Of a stretch of 19,744 bases of DNA, positions 1-8,569 are shown one piece after another. Within the stretch, counting starts at the first letter, position 1; each line of letters begins with the position of its first letter. The notes beneath the pieces were generated by a model that saw nothing but the letters and a program-made list of their open reading frames with translations, was not told the origin of the DNA and ran no database searches. The position numbers were made by a program, and so were the translations under genes. The stretch is from Prosthecobacter sp. (GTDB taxonomy: Bacteria; Verrucomicrobiota; Verrucomicrobiia; Verrucomicrobiales; Verrucomicrobiaceae). Where the stretch lies: NCBI GenBank assembly GCA_025869455.1, contig JAOZVT010000098.1:1-19744 (forward strand). The letters run 5' to 3'.

Positions 1-3000
1 GGAGTGGAGATCAATACGACCACTTCTGCCAGTAAGGCGAGTGATACGAACATGGTCATCTCTGCCGATGGTACATGGCTGTATATGCGTGCGACGAAGG
101 GTGATACGGCAGGGACGGAACTCTACCGCACGGATGGTACCAATCCTGTGGAGTTGGTGGCGGATGTGAATATTAGCTCAGGATCAAGCGGCACGCCAGT
201 GACTCTTTATGCGGTACCTGAGTCAACTTACATCATGTTTAATGCTGATACTGGGAGCGGGGCTACAACGGGTGTGGTGAATACACTGGGCGGTCAGAAT
301 TTGGGGCGTGAGTGGTGGGTAACCGATGGTACCTCCAGCGGCACCCAAGTGATTGCAGATATCAACCCTAACCGGGTGCCACATGATCCGAATGTGACCT
401 TCCGTTACTCGAGTGACCCGAATAACACGGCGGACGTGAGCAATAGTCGGCTGAATCTGGCTGGTATCAGTAACAATGGTGGTAGCACACCTTCTGAAGC
501 GGCGACCAATTTGTTTGAAGGCGAGGGTGGAAAACTATTCTTCCGAGCCATTAGCAATGATACCGGACGTGAGCTGTATGTCATGAGTGCTGCACCAGCA
601 CCGGTGGCTTCTACAACGGGGGTGAATAATCAGATTACAACGGCTACTTTTGAAGGGGCTGTGGATCGTCAAGGAAGTAAGGCCTCTTATTATTTCGAGT
701 GGGGCACAGATACGAATTATGGCAATGTGACACCCGTGACGGATGTGGCGGGTGGTGCGATACCGACGGTGAGTTCGGATTCGCCTGCGGTTGTGGTGAC
801 TGCGGCTTTGGCTCCGGCTTCTTTGATAGCGGACACGGAGTATCACTTCCGTCTCGTCTCTACGAACCGCTACGGTATCAGTTATGGAGAAGATTTTGCT
901 TTTGTGACATCGCCTTCTGAAATTGCGGTGGAAGATCCTGATTCAAATGATCTAGTTTCTGGCGCAGTGGCTCCCGTTTCTTTCGGTACTTTGCTGGTGG
1001 GGGATAGTGTGACGAAGACCTTCACGATTTTCAATACGGGGACAGGGCCTCTCTCGGGTGTTAATGTTTCCGTCCCTGTGGGTGACTATACCGTGGACAC
1101 GACGGGTACTTTGACGACGGTTCCTTCCGGTGGAAGCACGACCTTTAAGGTGACCTTTGCGCCTTCTGCCAATGGCGTGCGGACAGCGGTGTTAAGCATC
1201 GCCAACAATGACACGGATGAGAACCCTTTTACCATCAATCTGGATGGAAGTGGAGTGAGCACTTTGGTGGCTAACTTTGCCACGGCTGGTGATATTCCGC
1301 TGGTCGTGAATGGCCTGAATGCAGCACCTTTGACACTGGATTTGTCTCTGAACTTTACGCCATTTCCTGGAACGAATCTGACGGTGGTTAAAAATACAGG
1401 CACCACCTTGATTCAAGGGACTTTCGATCAAGGGGACATGACGGATTTGGAAAATGGCGAGACCGTTACCCTGAGTTTCGGTGGTAAGTCCTATCAATAC
1501 ATCGCTTGGTATTATGGTGGCGTGGGAGGCAATGATCTGGTGCTGTTGTGGAAGCACACGGGTTTGGCTGCCTGGGGTAGCAATGCGAATGGACGCCTTG
1601 GGATTGGCAATGAGTTTACCCAGTCGGCACCGCAGGCGGTGAATCAGGCGGGCTTGCTCGCTGATAAGACCATTGTGCAGGTGGCTACGGGAGCATCTCA
1701 CACACTGGCTTTGACCAGTGAAGGGAAGGTGTACTCCTGGGGCCTCGGAACGTCAGGTCAGTTGGGAGACAATACGATTATTAGCAAGTCATCCCCCGTT
1801 GCTGTGGATATGACAGGAGCTATGGCGGGTAAGTTTGTGAAAGCGATTGCGGCAGGTTCTGCGCATAGCTTTGCGCTTACGACGGACGGTAAGATCTACG
1901 CTTGGGGTCGGTTTAATGAAGGTCAGTTAGGCCAAGCTGTGTTACCAGTTGCCAATCAGCTGACTCCTATTGAAGTGGATACCACCACAAGCTCTCTGGC
2001 TGGTGAGACGGTGATCGCGATTTCATCGGGCAACCAGTTTGGTTTAGCCCTAACCGAAGATGGCGAAATCCATGGTTGGGGACAGAATAGCAATGGTCAG
2101 TTAGGTGATGGCCTAGCCACTCAGCGTAACAGTCCTGTGGCAACAGACTTTAGCCCGCTGAGCGCACTCAATGGGAAAAAGGTGGTGGCCATCGCTGCGG
2201 GGACGTCTCATTCGCTGGCTTTGACGACGGAAGGTTTGGTCTATGGTTGGGGCTTGAATAGCAGTGGCCAGATTGGCAATGGTTTGGTGACTCAGGTTAA
2301 CCGTCCGAATCCTACGGATACGAGCGCGGCTAGTGCCTTGAATGGCAAAACGATCGTGGAGATCCAGGCTGGGAATGCGCACAGCACGGCTATTGATAGT
2401 GACGGTGTGGTCTATGCCTGGGGGAACAACTCGAATGGTCAAGTGGGGGATGGAAGCATTGTGAATGCGCTTCTTCCTCTTGCGGTGAATGCGAGTGTAT
2501 CGAGTTCTCTCAATGGTCGTGTGATGTCAAAAATCCATGCGATGGGGAGCCATACGGTGGGCGTGGATAGCAACGGTGAAGCTCATGCTTGGGGTTTAGG
2601 TACTTCTGGGCAGCTGGGTTCCAGTGCTCTGACGAATAGTTTGTTGCCACTTGCTGTGACGAAGACGGCTCCAAGTATTTTAGAGGGGCGTACGGTCTCT
2701 GATTTAGCGCTGGCTGGTGGGAATCCTACTCATACAATAGCTATTTATGGCGGGCCTGAAGCTGAAATGGATCTTCAGCAACCCGTAGGGATCTCCTTGG
2801 TGGATGGTGCCAGCACCATTGACTTCGGCGCTGTGCTTGTAGGAGGCTCCCAAAGGAAGACCGTCGTGATTCGTAACCAGGGAGTCACTGTTTTGAATAT
2901 CAGTGGTCTTGGTCTCAGTGGACCTGACTTTGATAAATTCACTCTGGATACATCAGCGACTCTAATGGCTCTATCGGCAGGGCAAAGTACTTCCTTTGAT

Positions 3001-6000
3001 GTGGTGTTCCTGCCTACCTCAGCGGCTTCGTTTACAGCCAGTTTATATGTGAATAGCAATGATGCTGATGAGGCTATCTTCGATGTTGATTTGGCGGGTA
3101 GCGGGTCGGGTTCTTTGGCTGCGACTTTCAATGCTGGGACGGATATCGGAACGACTGTAGATAGCCTAACAGCCACGGGGATTCCTATCTCCATGACGCT
3201 CGGTTATACCCCAGCACCTGGTGCTACTTTGACGCTGGTTAACAATGAAGGCCGTTCGTTTATCAATGGCTTGTTCACTCAAGGAGACAGTACAACGCTG
3301 GACAATGGTGAACTGGTGCAGTTGAGCTTTGGCGGCTTTACTTACAGTTTTGTGGCTTGGTATTACGGGGGAGATGGCAATGATCTGGTTCTTCTTTGGA
3401 AGGATACTAATTTGGCAGCCTGGGGTGCTGCTAGTGATGGGCGTTTAGGGAATGCAACCACGAGTCCCAATAAGCTGACACCGATCCCGGTCGTGAGAAC
3501 GGGTGTGTTGGCTGGGAAGACGATTGTATCTGTGGCGACTGGTGGGTCTTACACGCTGGCATTGGCGACGGATGGGCGTATTTACGCCTGGGGCCGCAAT
3601 GCGGAATCTCAGTTGGGTGACGCTTCAACGACGGCTCGTTCCAGCCCCGTGGCTGTGGACTTTGGCGCTAGCAGTGCGCTGAATGGCAAGTTTGTGGTGG
3701 CCATTGCAACAGGAAGTACCCATAGCTTGGCACTGACTTCAGAAGGGAAGGTTTATTCTTGGGGATCGGCCACTAGCGGCGGCTTAGGGGATAACCAGTC
3801 TGCAACGAATCGCAATCGGCCTGTGGCGGTGGATGCATCCGGGGTCTTGTCTGGTAAAACCGTCGTGGCGATTGCTGCAGGTACCAGTTTCAGTGTGGCA
3901 TTAGACTCTGATGGAAAGGTCTATACCTGGGGTCTGGGAACTTCGGGCCAGTTGGGAGACAATACGATTCTCTCCAAAAGTGTACCTGTGGTAGTGGATG
4001 TGACGACGCCGATTAACAGCGTGGCGAATCCTTTGACTGGAAAAAAGGTGACGGCGATTGCTGCTGGAACAACACACGTATTGGCCATGACGAGTGATGG
4101 TGTATTGTGTGCTTGGGGCTCGAATAGCAGTGGCCAGGTGGGTGACGGCACAACAACGCAACGAAATGTGCCTTCGACCGTGGACGTGGGAACGCTGAGT
4201 GCCTTGAATGGTAAGAAAGTGATCCAGTTTGCCACGGGTTCAGGCCTCAACATCGTGACTGATGCGGCTGGCGCGGTTTACTCATGGGGCGCTGCAAGCA
4301 CGGGTCGCCTGGGCAATAACACGATCACGCCTAACATCACACGTCCGGGCGTCGTGAATACCAGTGTGGGTAGTGCGCTGAATGGTAAAACCGTTCTGGT
4401 GGCTGCCTGCGGGACTTCCCACGGATTTGCCGTGACCTCAGATCATTTGCTAACGGCTTGGGGTTTGAACTCGAGCGGTCAGGTGGGTATCAATTCCATC
4501 ATTGATCAGTTGGTGCCTGCTTATGTGGACACTAGTGCAGGGAGTGAATTGCAAGATAAGATGATCATTGGGGTCGGTAAGGGACCTCTGTCCAGTCACA
4601 CGGTGGCCATCTATGCCTCTGCGCCGGAAATCACGGTGGAACAGCCTTTGGCCACAGCTCTGGAAGATGGCGTTTCTGAAATTGATTTTGGCGGTGTGCC
4701 GCTGACTCAATCTGGAACACCGAAGACCTTCACCATCCGCAATGATGGGACGGCGACTTTGAGTGGGTTGGCTTTGGCGAAGTCGGGTGCTAACAGTGCT
4801 GACTTTACTCTGGGTTCTCTGGGCGCTACGTCCTTGGCCTCTGGAGCTACCACGACCTTCACGGTGACCTTTGCACCGGGTAGCAGCAGTTTGGGAAATC
4901 GTGCGGCGGTGATCAATATCACGAGCAATGACTTCTCTGAGAATACCTTTGATATTGCGGTGGTGGGTAAGGGGCTTGCCCCAGATATCACGCTGACGGA
5001 ATCTGCGACAAATTTGGTTAGCCCTGCGGCGATCAATTTTGGGACTGTTTCCACGACGGGCAATAGTACGAAGACCTTCACGATCACCAATGATGGCGAT
5101 TATGATCTAACAAGTATTGCGGTAAGCCGAACCGGATCTGCGAATTACACGCTGAATACAGCAGGCACTTCTACAAGTCTGCTGCCGACGGAAAGCACGA
5201 CCTTTACGGTGACGTTTGTGCCGAGTTCCGTTGGAGCGCCCATTCTGGGTTCGGTGAGCATTGTTAGCAGTGATCAGGATGAAAATCCGTTTACGATCAA
5301 TCTGACGGGCGAAGGAACTTCTCCGCCTCTGGGGCCGGTGCCTTCGGAACTGGGAGATGTGGTTAGTGATGCAGGCGCTCCTGATGGTATGGGCACGGGC
5401 TCTGTGGGGTCGTTTGATCTGCTGCGTCGCGGTGGGTTTATCTCGGAAAACAGTCACGTGGTCTTCCCTGGAAATCTCCTGGTAGGCAGTGGTAGTCCAG
5501 CGGTGACTGCGCAAAACGCTCAGGGAATCTGGAAGGACGATGGCTTTGGTCTCTATCTCTTAGCACGCACGGGTTTCGGTGCGCCTGGTACGACTGGGGC
5601 TGTGTTTAACACGCTGCCTGAGGTGCCAGCGATCAATGACCAAGATGACGTAACCATCTTAGCTTCACTGCGCATTGGCGTGGGTGATACGACGGTGAGT
5701 AACGATACGGGTATCTGGAGTGAGATCGGCGGGTCGGGGCTGGAGCTCTTGCTGCGTGAAGGCGATGAAATCCTGACGGGTATCTTTGTGGATAAGTTTG
5801 CCTCAGGTGCTTATGCAACGGCGCAACTGAGCCCAACTTCGGGTGAAGCTGCTTTCTCGATCACGATGCGCGGTGCTTCCACTAACTCGGCCATTGTGCG
5901 CACGAGTGTCAGTGGTGCGACCACGGTGGTCTCCATTGTGGCGCGTCAGACGGTTGCGGCTCCAGGTATGGCGGGATTCACGTTTGCGGCCTTGAATGGT

Positions 6001-6885
6001 TCTTACAGCGATCCTGCGCGGATGGATACTCAGGGGAACTTGGCCTTTACGGCTTTGCTTTCTCCAGGGAATCGCGACAGCCTCTGGTATCAGTCTGTGG
6101 GAGGCGCTTTGGTGAAGGTCTTCACAGGCACTGAGGCGGCTCCTGGAACGACGGCGACCTTCAGCAAAATCCAACCACCCGCGATGGGCAGTGGTGGCGT
6201 GGTTTCATTCCGCGCGACGCTCAATGCGGTGGGGGACAATGCTTCGAATCAACGTAACGATGGTATCTGGCGTGGAGATGCGACGAATCCGGCTGGGTTT
6301 AGCTGCATTCTCCGCCGTGGTGACTCGGGTATTCCTGGGATGCCTGTTGGGTCTAAGGTGGGTAACCCTTGGGGTGGATGGTTGTCTAACAATAACCGTG
6401 GTGCCTGGCGTGCCTGGATTGATGTGAATGGTGATGGCTCTGTGGCCAGTCGCACCACCAATGATGTGCACGCTCTCTTTGCTGATACCAGCGGAGTGAT
6501 GACGATGGTGGTGAAGGAAGGTGATGCAAGCCCTGGCGTCGCTGGGGGAACCTTTGCTGGATTTGACCACCCGGTGGTTGGCGGTCAGGATCAGATGGCT
6601 TTCCTGGGAACGATGAAGATCGGTGATGGTGGTGTCACGGCCAATAGTGATCAGGGCTTGTGGAAGCAGGCTCCGAATGGTGGTGCGCTGGCTTTGGTGC
6701 TGCGTGAGGGACAGGTGATCAGCACCTCTGAAGGGAACAAGACCATTCAGGCCATTGATCTGCCGGGTTCTGGCAGTAGCCTCACTCAGCGCCGCTGGGA
6801 ACAGCCGGTGATGGATCAGAATGGTACGGTGTTGATTTATATTACCTTCACGGATGGCTCCACGAGCCAGATCTTGGTTCCTTAA
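1..6885 (+). CDS. Giant RCC1/choice-of-anchor D exoprotein, 5' end missing
   Basis: The frame is open from the first base, and the visible protein (about 2294 residues) has no signal peptide, so the GTG at nt 4 is not a credible start and the gene begins outside the window. Domain order: hyalin-like ELYRTDGT / WWVTDGTSSGT repeats (nt 110-600); an FN3-like domain with YYFEWGTDTNYG (600-915); choice-of-anchor D (ASH-like Ig) domain 1 (919-1257); linker domain ending GGNDLVLLW (1261-1557); seven RCC1 blades (1561-2748); choice-of-anchor D 2 (2761-3111); a second linker (3112-3405); seven more RCC1 blades (3406-4615); choice-of-anchor D 3 and 4 (4621-5325); and about eight 'GIW' repeats (5335-6882). 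RCC1 repeats form beta-propellers that bind partners, so a secreted adhesion or scaffolding role is inferred; no catalytic motif was seen. The C-terminus has no PEP-CTERM, LPXTG or other recognisable anchor. It is convergent with the glycosyltransferase gene and followed by a strong terminator. Domain assignment is secure; biological function is unknown. Confidence 0.93.
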   Translation, partial: GVEINTTTSASKASDTNMVISADGTWLYMRATKGDTAGTELYRTDGTNPVELVADVNISSGSSGTPVTLYAVPESTYIMFNADTGSGATTGVVNTLGGQNLGREWWVTDGTSSGTQVIADINPNRVPHDPNVTFRYSSDPNNTADVSNSRLNLAGISNNGGSTPSEAATNLFEGEGGKLFFRAISNDTGRELYVMSAAPAPVASTTGVNNQITTATFEGAVDRQGSKASYYFEWGTDTNYGNVTPVTDVAGGAIPTVSSDSPAVVVTAALAPASLIADTEYHFRLVSTNRYGISYGEDFAFVTSPSEIAVEDPDSNDLVSGAVAPVSFGTLLVGDSVTKTFTIFNTGTGPLSGVNVSVPVGDYTVDTTGTLTTVPSGGSTTFKVTFAPSANGVRTAVLSIANNDTDENPFTINLDGSGVSTLVANFATAGDIPLVVNGLNAAPLTLDLSLNFTPFPGTNLTVVKNTGTTLIQGTFDQGDMTDLENGETVTLSFGGKSYQYIAWYYGGVGGNDLVLLWKHTGLAAWGSNANGRLGIGNEFTQSAPQAVNQAGLLADKTIVQVATGASHTLALTSEGKVYSWGLGTSGQLGDNTIISKSSPVAVDMTGAMAGKFVKAIAAGSAHSFALTTDGKIYAWGRFNEGQLGQAVLPVANQLTPIEVDTTTSSLAGETVIAISSGNQFGLALTEDGEIHGWGQNSNGQLGDGLATQRNSPVATDFSPLSALNGKKVVAIAAGTSHSLALTTEGLVYGWGLNSSGQIGNGLVTQVNRPNPTDTSAASALNGKTIVEIQAGNAHSTAIDSDGVVYAWGNNSNGQVGDGSIVNALLPLAVNASVSSSLNGRVMSKIHAMGSHTVGVDSNGEAHAWGLGTSGQLGSSALTNSLLPLAVTKTAPSILEGRTVSDLALAGGNPTHTIAIYGGPEAEMDLQQPVGISLVDGASTIDFGAVLVGGSQRKTVVIRNQGVTVLNISGLGLSGPDFDKFTLDTSATLMALSAGQSTSFDVVFLPTSAASFTASLYVNSNDADEAIFDVDLAGSGSGSLAATFNAGTDIGTTVDSLTATGIPISMTLGYTPAPGATLTLVNNEGRSFINGLFTQGDSTTLDNGELVQLSFGGFTYSFVAWYYGGDGNDLVLLWKDTNLAAWGAASDGRLGNATTSPNKLTPIPVVRTGVLAGKTIVSVATGGSYTLALATDGRIYAWGRNAESQLGDASTTARSSPVAVDFGASSALNGKFVVAIATGSTHSLALTSEGKVYSWGSATSGGLGDNQSATNRNRPVAVDASGVLSGKTVVAIAAGTSFSVALDSDGKVYTWGLGTSGQLGDNTILSKSVPVVVDVTTPINSVANPLTGKKVTAIAAGTTHVLAMTSDGVLCAWGSNSSGQVGDGTTTQRNVPSTVDVGTLSALNGKKVIQFATGSGLNIVTDAAGAVYSWGAASTGRLGNNTITPNITRPGVVNTSVGSALNGKTVLVAACGTSHGFAVTSDHLLTAWGLNSSGQVGINSIIDQLVPAYVDTSAGSELQDKMIIGVGKGPLSSHTVAIYASAPEITVEQPLATALEDGVSEIDFGGVPLTQSGTPKTFTIRNDGTATLSGLALAKSGANSADFTLGSLGATSLASGATTTFTVTFAPGSSSLGNRAAVINITSNDFSENTFDIAVVGKGLAPDITLTESATNLVSPAAINFGTVSTTGNSTKTFTITNDGDYDLTSIAVSRTGSANYTLNTAGTSTSLLPTESTTFTVTFVPSSVGAPILGSVSIVSSDQDENPFTINLTGEGTSPPLGPVPSELGDVVSDAGAPDGMGTGSVGSFDLLRRGGFISENSHVVFPGNLLVGSGSPAVTAQNAQGIWKDDGFGLYLLARTGFGAPGTTGAVFNTLPEVPAINDQDDVTILASLRIGVGDTTVSNDTGIWSEIGGSGLELLLREGDEILTGIFVDKFASGAYATAQLSPTSGEAAFSITMRGASTNSAIVRTSVSGATTVVSIVARQTVAAPGMAGFTFAALNGSYSDPARMDTQGNLAFTALLSPGNRDSLWYQSVGGALVKVFTGTEAAPGTTATFSKIQPPAMGSGGVVSFRATLNAVGDNASNQRNDGIWRGDATNPAGFSCILRRGDSGIPGMPVGSKVGNPWGGWLSNNNRGAWRAWIDVNGDGSVASRTTNDVHALFADTSGVMTMVVKEGDASPGVAGGTFAGFDHPVVGGQDQMAFLGTMKIGDGGVTANSDQGLWKQAPNGGALALVLREGQVISTSEGNKTIQAIDLPGSGSSLTQRRWEQPVMDQNGTVLIYITFTDGSTSQILVP
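1561..2748 (+). repeat. RCC1 repeat array 1 (seven blades)
   Basis: Seven RCC1-type units of about 55-60 residues are visible by their WG..x.GQLG cores: AAWGSNANGRLG, YSWGLGTSGQLG, YAWGRFNEGQLG, HGWGQNSNGQLG, YGWGLNSSGQIG, YAWGNNSNGQVG and HAWGLGTSGQLG. Each is followed by a 'G...K.V..I..G..H..AL..DG' stretch. Seven blades are the number of a complete RCC1 beta-propeller, so this segment should fold as one closed domain. Confidence 0.9.
3406..4615 (+). repeat. RCC1 repeat array 2 (seven blades)
   Basis: A second set of seven RCC1 units has cores AAWGAASDGRLG, YAWGRNAESQLG, YSWGSATSGGLG, YTWGLGTSGQLG, CAWGSNSSGQVG, YSWGAASTGRLG and TAWGLNSSGQVG. As in the first array, the count equals one full seven-bladed propeller. 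Some blades resemble non-equivalent blades of array 1 more than those in the same position, which suggests reshuffling of units. Confidence 0.9.
5335..6882 (+). repeat. C-terminal 'GIW' repeat region, about eight units
   Basis: The C-terminal roughly 515 residues of the giant fall into units of about 61 residues. Each contains a 'REGD..PG' start, a 'G..AF' core and a closing 'N..GIW....G..L.L' strand. Tryptophan (or equivalent) positions near nt 5530, 5718, 5900 (degenerate, AIVRT), 6086, 6270, 6478 and 6663 are spaced about 184-210 nt apart. The last unit (from LREGQVIS) ends the protein without the tryptophan. The pattern recalls the NxxGxxxAF-type tandem repeats of bacterial choice-of-anchor proteins and is probably another beta-propeller; this family link is from memory and unverified. 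Confidence 0.65.
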
Positions 6886-6904
6886 TTTCGACCGCTAAGG
6901 TTAC

Positions 6905-6943
6905 AAGGCCCATGACTCAGTTCTGAGTTATGGGCCTTTTTTT
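6905..6943 (+). terminator. Strong rho-independent terminator after the RCC1 giant
   Basis: A 16-bp stem (6905-6920 paired with 6923-6938) has one G-U wobble, a minimal TT loop and a run of seven T (6937-6943). It lies 20 bp after the stop codon of the upstream gene. The final T residues overlap the TAA stop (6942-6944) of the convergent glycosyltransferase gene. On the minus strand the stem is followed by only a short T stretch, so termination in that direction would be weaker. Confidence 0.9.
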
Positions 6944-8192
6944 ATGCTTGCTGTCGTGACTCGATCCAGGCGAGAAGATCCGCTGTCGGCCTGCGATTCG
7001 GAGTCAAGGCGCGGTAACGTTGGGCGGCCTCACGATAGCGGGGAGCTGTGAGCAGTTGATGGAGTGCCTTTTGGACTCTTGTGGGCGTGAATGAACGTGT
7101 GGTTAGGCCGATGCCAGCGCCGAGTTTTTCCAGGCGGTAGGCGTTGTCTGGCTGATCATGCGCCATGGCCATGATCAGCTGGGGGACTCCGGCGGCAAAT
7201 CCCTGTGACATGGTGCCTATGCCACCATGATGCACAAAGGCCGAAGCGCGAGGGACGAGGCTGGAGAAGGGGGCGTATTCGACGGGGAGGATGCTGGGTG
7301 GGAGATGGGGCGGGAGCTGGTCTAACTGCCGAGTGACGAAAATGGCGCGCTGGTTCATGGCGGTCACGGCTTGATAGGCGACCTCAAAGAATTTTCGCGC
7401 TTGGATATTCGCGCTGCCTGGGGTGAAGACGATGGGCTTGTCTCCACTTTCTAAAAAGTGAATGACCTCGGGCGTTAGGGGGCGTTCTTTGGCGATGTCT
7501 TCCAGAGGGAAGTCCCATTGGAGAAGGTTGTTAGGCCAGTCAGGTTGCGGCTGGGCAAACCATTCTGGAAAGAGAGCTAGAACGCCATCTGGCGAGTCGG
7601 CCCATTCCCACCAGAGGCTTTTGGGCGGAGTTACACCGTGGCTTGCACAGGCGGCGTGAACGGCTGGTGCTGCGAAACGGTCTGCGGGATTGGGCAGACG
7701 CACCAACCACTGGCGAAACCAAAGAGGCAGCTTCCGCAGGTGCTGCATGCCAGGAAGGAGGATGGGGGTTTCATGAGCACTGATGAGTACCGCTGGCTGC
7801 ACATGGACGGAGATGAGCGGAATGCCGTGCTTTTCCCGGGCCAGGCGCGCGCCAAAGACGGTGCAGGGGGCCATGAGTAAATCTGGGCGATGGCCACTCT
7901 GGATGAGGGACTCAATGGCCGCATGAATCAGCTCCGTGCTTTCACCAGCGAATTCGAACACGAGTTTGGTGCCATGATAGAGCTGCCAGACGCGTGGGTC
8001 GGCGATGAAGCGGTCAAATTCCTCTTGAGTGCCCAGAGGGATGACCTCCATGCCTGCTTTGCGTACGATCTCTTCAAAAACACAGGCGACGATGACGGTG
8101 ACTCGATGGCCTGCTGCCTGCAATTGCCTGCCTAACCAAAGGAATGGAAAGACGTCACCCGCGCTGCCGAAAGGGAGGAGAACTACATGCAT
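6942..8192 (-). CDS. RhlB-like GT1 family glycosyltransferase
   Basis: A complete 416-residue GT-B fold enzyme, the usual length for the family. The N-terminal glycosyltransferase 28-like half starts MHVVLLPFGSAGDVFPF, which closely resembles the start of Pseudomonas RhlB (recalled, not searched) and supports the chosen ATG even though no Shine-Dalgarno sequence precedes it. Residues around 319-350 carry the UGT-type nucleotide-sugar signature: HHGGIGTM (His321-His322-Gly-Gly), AAGVPQ, then HDQPDN (Asp346-Gln347 expected to contact the sugar). Family members move a sugar from a nucleotide donor to a lipid, sterol, macrolide or hydroxy-fatty-acid acceptor in the cytoplasm. There is no signal peptide or membrane span. 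It stands alone, convergent with the RCC1 giant and divergent from the PEP-CTERM operon, with no RhlA- or RhlC-like neighbour, so a rhamnolipid pathway cannot be claimed. The family is sure; donor and acceptor are unknown. Confidence 0.93.
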   Translation of the reverse strand: MHVVLLPFGSAGDVFPFLWLGRQLQAAGHRVTVIVACVFEEIVRKAGMEVIPLGTQEEFDRFIADPRVWQLYHGTKLVFEFAGESTELIHAAIESLIQSGHRPDLLMAPCTVFGARLAREKHGIPLISVHVQPAVLISAHETPILLPGMQHLRKLPLWFRQWLVRLPNPADRFAAPAVHAACASHGVTPPKSLWWEWADSPDGVLALFPEWFAQPQPDWPNNLLQWDFPLEDIAKERPLTPEVIHFLESGDKPIVFTPGSANIQARKFFEVAYQAVTAMNQRAIFVTRQLDQLPPHLPPSILPVEYAPFSSLVPRASAFVHHGGIGTMSQGFAAGVPQLIMAMAHDQPDNAYRLEKLGAGIGLTTRSFTPTRVQKALHQLLTAPRYREAAQRYRALTPNRRPTADLLAWIESRQQA

Positions 8193-8569
8193 GATTAGGA
8201 AGTAGGGAAGGGACCACTGGATGCAAAGAACGGCAAGCGTGGGCTCTGGAGAGGTGATTTGCGCTGTTGATGCTTACGGAAATGACCAATTTAATATTTT
8301 TAAGGCTTCATCTTGAGGGGGTGCGGGGGCTGTCATTTCTGTCCTCACCAGCTAACCGGAGGCAAAAAGGTTCAAAATGGGGGTGAAATGTAACGAAAAC
8401 TTAAAAATCTAGTTTTTATTCTTTTTGATAATTACTGAATTCAGATATAATTTCCATACTGAAAGATGTTTGCTCCCCCATTTTACCCAGCTCTTGCCCC
8501 CAAGCCGCTACCGATCCCATCCAGGGACGGCCTGCCGAAGGGTGGGAATGGCTACTCCATATCCTGGTT
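8193..8569. other. Divergent intergenic region (377 bp)
   Basis: This gap lies between the start of the minus-strand glycosyltransferase and the plus-strand PEP-CTERM gene. The part nearest the glycosyltransferase is mixed in composition. The centre (about 8385-8460) is strikingly AT-rich compared with the flanking genes and contains the likely rightward promoter. An open frame at 8425-8643 overlaps the PEP-CTERM gene in another frame and shows no recognisable protein features. No convincing RNA gene, riboswitch or leftward promoter was found. Confidence 0.6.
8425..8451 (+). promoter_or_regulatory. Putative sigma70 promoter of the PEP-CTERM operon
   Basis: A perfect TATAAT -10 box at 8446-8451 is preceded by TTGATA (five of six -35 consensus bases) at 8425-8430, with a 15-bp spacer, slightly shorter than the ideal 17. 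Moving the -35 box two bases left gives TTTTGA with a 17-bp spacer. It lies in the most AT-rich part of the intergenic gap. Predicted transcription would begin near 8458, leaving a leader of about 110 nt before the ATG. Confidence 0.5.

Larger units (their letters stand above)
919..4617 (+). repeat. Tandem module duplication: [choice-of-anchor D + linker + 7 RCC1] x2
   Basis: Two consecutive coding modules of about 610-620 residues share the same domain order. Module 1 is nt 919-2757 and module 2 is nt 2761-4617. Each opens with an Ig-like choice-of-anchor D domain (VSFGTLLVGDS... and IDFGAVLVGGS...). Each continues with a roughly 97-residue domain ending in AWYYGG..GNDLVLLWK, and closes with seven RCC1 blades starting at LAAWG. 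The two copies have diverged at the DNA level, so this is an old duplication, not a recent perfect repeat. Confidence 0.85.

Noticed and set aside
4..6. GTG as the start codon of the RCC1 giant
   Set aside because: The frame is open to the first base and no signal peptide or leader follows; the visible protein starts in the middle of a repeat domain.
7462..8135. Several plus-strand open frames across the glycosyltransferase gene
   Set aside because: They lie antisense to a complete, well-conserved GT1 gene and show no family motifs.
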